A stretch of DNA of 17,738 nucleotides from an uncultured Muribaculaceae bacterium (GTDB lineage: Bacteria > Bacteroidota > Bacteroidia > Bacteroidales > Muribaculaceae). The stretch is from positions 1-17,738 of the forward strand of contig CALHWU010000168.1 of the NCBI GenBank assembly GCA_938039795.1, given 5' to 3'. The position numbers were made by a program, and so were the translations under genes. Under the pieces are notes generated by a model. It was given only the letters and a program-made list of their open reading frames with translations, did no database searches and had not been told where the DNA came from. Every line of letters starts with the position of its first letter. Position 1 is the first letter of the stretch. This document shows, piece after piece, positions 14,732-17,738 of this stretch.

Positions 14732-15340
14732 ATGAACCACATTACATTCAAAGCGGCGATAGCCGCACTGGCATTGCTCGCCACAGCATGCACAGGTCGC
14801 AACGCCAACAGCAGTATGGCAGTTACGGATCCCAACGCCCCCGATACCGTAGACGGACTGAATCCGGAATTCAAGATCATCTATAATCTGCCGGATGAGG
14901 AGTTCGTGCAGACCGACACCGCAGCTAACGCTTTCAAGTTTATCGACGCGAACAATATGATCACTGTCTACAGCGACAGCGACGATATTGGTTCGATTAA
15001 ATTCAAAGGTTATGAGGCATGGTATTGCATTCCGGTAGAAAACCATAGCGACAGGAATATGAAGATAGAGTATATCGCACTGCCTGACCGCAGAGTGAAA
15101 TGCGTGGCCGAAGGCTGGGCCAAATATCTGCCAAGAATGACAAGTGGCCTTGACCTCGCTGCCGACAGCGCCGTAAGAATTATGGATTATCCGATACGGC
15201 TGACTTACACTGACGATGAGGGGAACCGCTACAATCAGGTGCTTCGCGTAAATCTATATCCGACGCGACGCGAGGCCGCCGACAGCGCCATAGCCCATCG
15301 CGCGCCCGAAGTCCCCTACCATCCGCAGCCCGGACTTTAA
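14732..15340 (+). CDS. Lipoprotein of unknown function in the NVEALA operon
   Basis: 202 residues from ATG 14732; an in-frame TTG at 14729 adds one residue and is less likely. The signal peptide ends with the lipobox L-A-T-A-C20. The mature part has no family I recognise. It reads as mainly beta strands (S-I-K-F-K-G-Y-E-A-W-Y-C-I-P-V, I-R-L-T-Y-T-D-D-E-G-N-R-Y-N-Q-V-L-R-V-N-L-Y) with acidic loops, and one internal cysteine pair (C~94, C~120) that could form a disulfide. The C-terminus is Pro-rich. Predicted to sit on the periplasmic or outer face of a membrane. Being the last gene of the cluster and directly after NVEALA copy 2, it may serve that peptide as the propeller does copy 1; this is inference only. 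Confidence 0.7.
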   Translation: MNHITFKAAIAALALLATACTGRNANSSMAVTDPNAPDTVDGLNPEFKIIYNLPDEEFVQTDTAANAFKFIDANNMITVYSDSDDIGSIKFKGYEAWYCIPVENHSDRNMKIEYIALPDRRVKCVAEGWAKYLPRMTSGLDLAADSAVRIMDYPIRLTYTDDEGNRYNQVLRVNLYPTRREAADSAIAHRAPEVPYHPQPGL

Positions 15341-15445
15341 GCTTACGGAACTGACTATTTTTCTATCGGGCCGGCGCGGAGTGAGGAGCAGATTCCATCC
15401 GATTGATTAAGCTTGAGAGAAACGGCTGCGCCGGCCAATGCCGCA

Positions 15446-15492
15446 GGGCCGGAGAGACGACGAGGGAGCGATCCCCGCGCGCCCTCCGGCCC
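15446..15492. repeat. Inverted repeat with 9-bp arms
   Basis: GGGCCGGAG (15446-15454) is perfectly complementary to CTCCGGCCC (15484-15492), with a 29-nt loop that has its own short potential stem (GGGAGCGATCCC). No T-tract follows. Function unknown. Confidence 0.5.
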
Positions 15493-15633
15493 GCTGCTGT
15501 CTCGGGCCCTCTCCTGCGGCTCATCTACGAAGAGGCAGGGCGCGGTCGCACCTATCCCCCACCAAGGCGCGGATAACAAAAGTGGCGTGGTCTACGACCA
15601 CTGCCGGGAACGGCGACCCATCATGGGCGAGGA

Positions 15634-15663
15634 GGCGGCTGCACCGGGGGTACAGCCCTACAG
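15634..15663. repeat. REP-like palindromic repeat, copy 1
   Basis: A 30-nt unit starting GGCGGCTGCACC and ending GCCCTACAG. It folds as 9-bp arms around a GGG loop (15637-15657) with one mismatch (ACAGCC instead of GCAGCC). It is 29/30 identical to the second copy 78 nt downstream. Confidence 0.7.
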
Positions 15664-15711
15664 CAGGAATGAAAGCGGATCCGAGGACGGCAATCCATCC
15701 GGAGCCGGGAC

Positions 15712-15741
15712 GGCGGCTGCACCGGGGGTGCAGCCCTACAG
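15712..15741. repeat. REP-like palindromic repeat, copy 2
   Basis: The same 30-nt unit as at 15634 with a single base difference. Here the hairpin is perfect: GGCTGCACC (15715-15723), GGG loop, GGTGCAGCC (15727-15735). GGCTGC also occurs, in degenerate context, near 15424. Direct orientation relative to copy 1. Confidence 0.75.
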
Positions 15742-15801
15742 TCTGAAGGAAGGGATATGAAAAATGGGAGGGGAGAAGGCGGTGGAGCGGAGGGAAAATT
15801 G

Positions 15802-15809
15802 TAATTTTG
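15802..15809 (+). promoter_or_regulatory. -7 element immediately before the DUF6155-like gene
   Basis: TAATTTTG matches TAnnTTTG, but only 5 nt separate it from the ATG at 15815, so transcription would begin at or near the start codon. No TTG at the -33 position. Confidence 0.5.
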
Positions 15810-15814
15810 CGGAT

Positions 15815-16345
15815 ATGTCGAAAACAGCACTGAAAAAGGCGCTCGCCGGAATGGACGCGGCGCAGCTGACCGAACTGATAACCGACCTCTACGAGGCGCG
15901 CAGCGAAGCCAAGGAGTATCTCGATTTCTACATCAACCCCGACATCGACAAGAAGATGGCCAAGGCGAAGTCGCTGATCGCTAAAGAGGTGGGCCGGACG
16001 TCGCGCGGACGGGCCCGTCCGCGGTCGACGCGCGTGCGCCGGTTTATCAAGGATATCGAGTCGCTGAATCCCGGGGCCGAGCACGTGGCGGAGGCTATGA
16101 CCTACACCATCGAGCAGTTCTGCCTGACGGGAAGCGTCAACTGGGTGAAGGAGAGCACGCAGCGGAGCGTCGGCCGTCTGGTGGCCGACACCATGAGGCT
16201 CGCTGACCGCGGCGGAGTGCTGTCGCTCTTCTTACCGCGGATAGAAAAGGCGATCGACGATATGGATAAAAGCCGTTTCCACAGCCGCGATTTCAGGAAC
16301 GTACTCAAGGAGAGCCTGAACGACGCCCTCGACTCATTGGCCTGA
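15815..16345 (+). CDS. DUF6155-like protein
   Basis: 176 residues from ATG 15815. The open frame begins at 15764, but the 17 extra residues are encoded by promoter sequence, and M-S-K-T-A-L-K-K is the typical opening of this family as I recall it. The protein is all-helical and charged, with no signal peptide or membrane segment. It has an N-terminal helix pair ending L-Y-E-A-R-S-E-A-K-E-Y-L-D-F-Y-I-N-P, then a basic patch (R-T-S-R-G-R-A-R-P-R-S-T-R-V-R-R) that could touch nucleic acid, then a helical C-terminal half. Biochemical function is unknown. Codon use is GC-rich and like the chromosomal core genes here. The start codon may be used on a leaderless transcript. Confidence 0.65.
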   Translation: MSKTALKKALAGMDAAQLTELITDLYEARSEAKEYLDFYINPDIDKKMAKAKSLIAKEVGRTSRGRARPRSTRVRRFIKDIESLNPGAEHVAEAMTYTIEQFCLTGSVNWVKESTQRSVGRLVADTMRLADRGGVLSLFLPRIEKAIDDMDKSRFHSRDFRNVLKESLNDALDSLA

Positions 16346-16394
16346 ACTGTCGTCCGTGAGCGAGGCGCATTGAAGCCGGGAAGTTGCGAAAGAT

Positions 16395-16425
16395 TTGCGC
16401 GGCGGGGGAATAATGCGTAATTTTG
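16395..16425 (+). promoter_or_regulatory. Promoter of valS
   Basis: TTG at 16395-16397, a 20-nt gap, then TAATTTTG at 16418-16425, followed 46 nt later by the valS ATG. Full match to the Bacteroidetes consensus, showing that the 5' end of this gene is native to the Bacteroidales chromosome. Confidence 0.75.
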
Positions 16426-16471
16426 CACTTCCGAAAGAAACTGAACAAACAAAACGAACCATACGCACAAA

Positions 16472-17738
16472 ATGAACGAGCTTGCCACCAAGTACAACCC
16501 TTCGGAGGTTGAGGACAAATGGTATGACTACTGGATGCGTCATGACCTCTTCAAGAGCACTCCCGACGCGCGCGAACCTTACACGATAGTGATCCCGCCG
16601 CCCAACGTCACCGGTGTGCTCCATATGGGCCACATGCTCAACAACACCATACAGGACATCCTGGTGCGCCGCGCGCGCCAGAAAGGATATGAAGCCCTCT
16701 GGCTGCCCGGCACAGACCATGCCGGCATCGCCACGCAGGTAAGGGTGGAAAAAGACCTCAAACAGACAACGGGCCAGAGCCGTCATGATCTGGGCCGTGA
16801 AGCCTTCCTGGAAAAAGTCTGGGAATGGAAAGAAAAACACGGAGGCATCATCATCAACCAGCTCCACAAGCTGGGTTGTTCCTGCGACTGGGACCGCGAA
16901 CGCTTCACGATGGATGAGGAATACACCAAAGCCGTCGGACAGGTCTTCATTGAACTCTTTAAGGAAGGGCTCATCTACCGGGGGCGCCGCATGGTCAACT
17001 GGTGTCCCGTATCCCTCACGGCCCTCTCCGATGAAGAAGTCATCATGACTGAGCAGAAAAGCAAGCTCTACACCGTTCTCTACAAACTGGAAGACGGCTC
17101 CGGCGCCCTCCATGTAGCCACTACCCGCCCGGAAACCATCATGGCGGACGTGGCTGTGGCCGTCAACCCGAAGGATCCGCGGTACGCCCACCTCATCGGG
17201 AAAAACGTCATGCGTCCGCTCAACCCCACCCCCATCCCTATCATCGGAGATGAATATGTAGAAATAGAATTCGGCACGGGCGCTCTGAAAATCACTCCGG
17301 CCCATGACAAGGCCGACTTTGAAATAGGCAGGAAATTCAACCTGGAAATTATCGACATCCTTACCCCCGACGGTCATATCAACTGCCCGGAAGTGCCCGA
17401 ACTTCACGGCATGGACCGCTTTGACGCGCGTCGTAAATCCGTGGAAATGCTGGAAGCCTCCGGACTCATGGTCAACATTGAAGACTATGATAACAAAGTC
17501 GGGTTCTCCGAACGCGCCAATGTCCCGATTGAACCGCGCCTCTCCATGCAGTGGTTCCTCAAATACCCCTGCGTGAAAGAAGCTGCGGACGCCGTAGCGG
17601 AAGGGGATATCACTTTTCGACCCGCGCGCTGGGCGAAAACCTACGCCCACTGGCTGGAAAACATTCAGGACTGGTGCATCTCCCGCCAACTCTGGTGGGG
17701 CCATCGCATCCCCGTCTGGTACCGCAAGGACAAGGCGG
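16472..17738 (+). CDS. valS: Valyl-tRNA synthetase, N-terminal 422 residues, composite sequence (3' truncated by window)
   Basis: Class I aminoacyl-tRNA synthetase that charges tRNA-Val in the cytosol. Seen: P-P-P-N-V-T-G, the HIGH motif as H51-M-G-H54, W-L-P-G-T-D-H-A-G-I-A-T, the start of the editing domain (T-T-R-P-E-T, then G-T-G-A-L-K-I-T-P-A-H-D), and R-L-S-M-Q-W-F and D-W-C-I-S-R-Q-L-W-W-G-H-R-I-P. The KMSKS motif and C-terminal part lie beyond the window. Residues 1-69 look Bacteroidales. From about residue 70 the sequence departs from that type, which has C-W-V-P-G-T-D-H-A-S-I-A-T-E, and resembles Verrucomicrobiota ValS. Glutamate codons change from 3 GAG:1 GAA before residue 70 to 2 GAG:29 GAA after it. 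The frame is open throughout. Either a recombinant gene or an assembly join in the conserved N-N-T-I-Q-D-I-L-V-R-R-A-R segment. Confidence 0.9.
   Translation, partial: MNELATKYNPSEVEDKWYDYWMRHDLFKSTPDAREPYTIVIPPPNVTGVLHMGHMLNNTIQDILVRRARQKGYEALWLPGTDHAGIATQVRVEKDLKQTTGQSRHDLGREAFLEKVWEWKEKHGGIIINQLHKLGCSCDWDRERFTMDEEYTKAVGQVFIELFKEGLIYRGRRMVNWCPVSLTALSDEEVIMTEQKSKLYTVLYKLEDGSGALHVATTRPETIMADVAVAVNPKDPRYAHLIGKNVMRPLNPTPIPIIGDEYVEIEFGTGALKITPAHDKADFEIGRKFNLEIIDILTPDGHINCPEVPELHGMDRFDARRKSVEMLEASGLMVNIEDYDNKVGFSERANVPIEPRLSMQWFLKYPCVKEAADAVAEGDITFRPARWAKTYAHWLENIQDWCISRQLWWGHRIPVWYRKDKA

Larger units (their letters stand above)
15341..15801. other. GC-rich gene-free stretch with palindromic repeats
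   Basis: No convincing gene is seen on either strand. The open frames here (15413-15760 on +, the 15521-16084 frame on -) cover repeats and have Arg/Pro/Gly-rich low-complexity translations. The stretch contains a long inverted repeat at 15446-15492, two copies of a REP-like palindrome at 15634-15663 and 15712-15741, and the upstream side of the next promoter. No clear terminator for the peptide operon was found. Confidence 0.6.

Noticed and set aside
15634..15741. CRISPR array
   Set aside because: Only two repeat units, strongly palindromic, with one spacer-like interval and no cas genes.
15413..15760. 115-codon plus-strand open frame with repeated A-A-A-P-G-V-Q-P-Y-S
   Set aside because: The peptide repeat is just the translation of the palindromic DNA repeats; no signal, promoter or family match.
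16334..17704. 456-codon open frame on the minus strand opposite valS
   Set aside because: It lies antisense to a clear ValS frame, and its His/Phe/Val-rich translation matches no family I know. Long antisense frames are common opposite GC-rich genes.

Overview
The window looks like Bacteroidales chromosome, probably a gut or Muribaculaceae-type genome with fairly high GC. The evidence is nine matches to the Bacteroidetes -7 promoter consensus TAnnTTTG, most of them 20-50 nt upstream of a gene start, several with a TTG -33 element 19-20 nt upstream. Clear Shine-Dalgarno sites are scarce. Protein families typical of the phylum are present: NVEALA peptides, a DUF3244-like protein, a TPR-TM-HTH regulator, a Bacteroidetes-style transketolase and an OmpA-family barrel. 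The genus is inferred, not shown.

Layout. 2-400: C-terminal part of a YggS/PLPBP protein, cut by the window edge. 579-4182: FHS-type sugar/H+ symporter and transketolase, each with its own promoter. 4308-5480: abundant-type OmpA-family outer-membrane protein with a strong terminator. 5601-7285 (minus strand): lpxB followed 2 nt later by a low-molecular-weight tyrosine phosphatase. 7418-9481: secreted glycoside hydrolase family 2 enzyme, divergent from lpxB across a perfect 17-bp palindrome that places a -7 element on each strand. 9560-9637: tiny lipoprotein ORF with an in-frame TGA.

9784-15340 is the accessory part. It holds a membrane-bound TPR/HTH regulator, a DUF3244-like secreted protein interrupted by an in-frame TAG, a thioredoxin-like/DUF1573 lipoprotein, two NVEALA peptides with Cys-rich C-termini, a six-bladed beta-propeller lipoprotein and an unrecognised lipoprotein. 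From 11805 to 15340 the genes are co-directional with short gaps (7-42 nt) behind one good promoter at 11721-11751, so they probably form one operon. A plausible reading, which is inference, is a cell-envelope peptide system: small exported Cys peptides, lipoproteins that may oxidise or bind them, and a regulator with a periplasmic sensor and a cytoplasmic DNA-binding end. This is the best candidate for an undescribed system here.

15341-15814 is a GC-rich gene-free stretch with REP-like palindromic repeats. 15815-16345 is a DUF6155-like protein whose promoter sits so close to the ATG that the mRNA may be leaderless. 16472-17738 is the start of valS. Its first ~69 codons look Bacteroidales and the remainder looks like Verrucomicrobiota (Akkermansia-like) in protein sequence and codon use. 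That mid-gene switch is either an assembly chimera or a real recombination.
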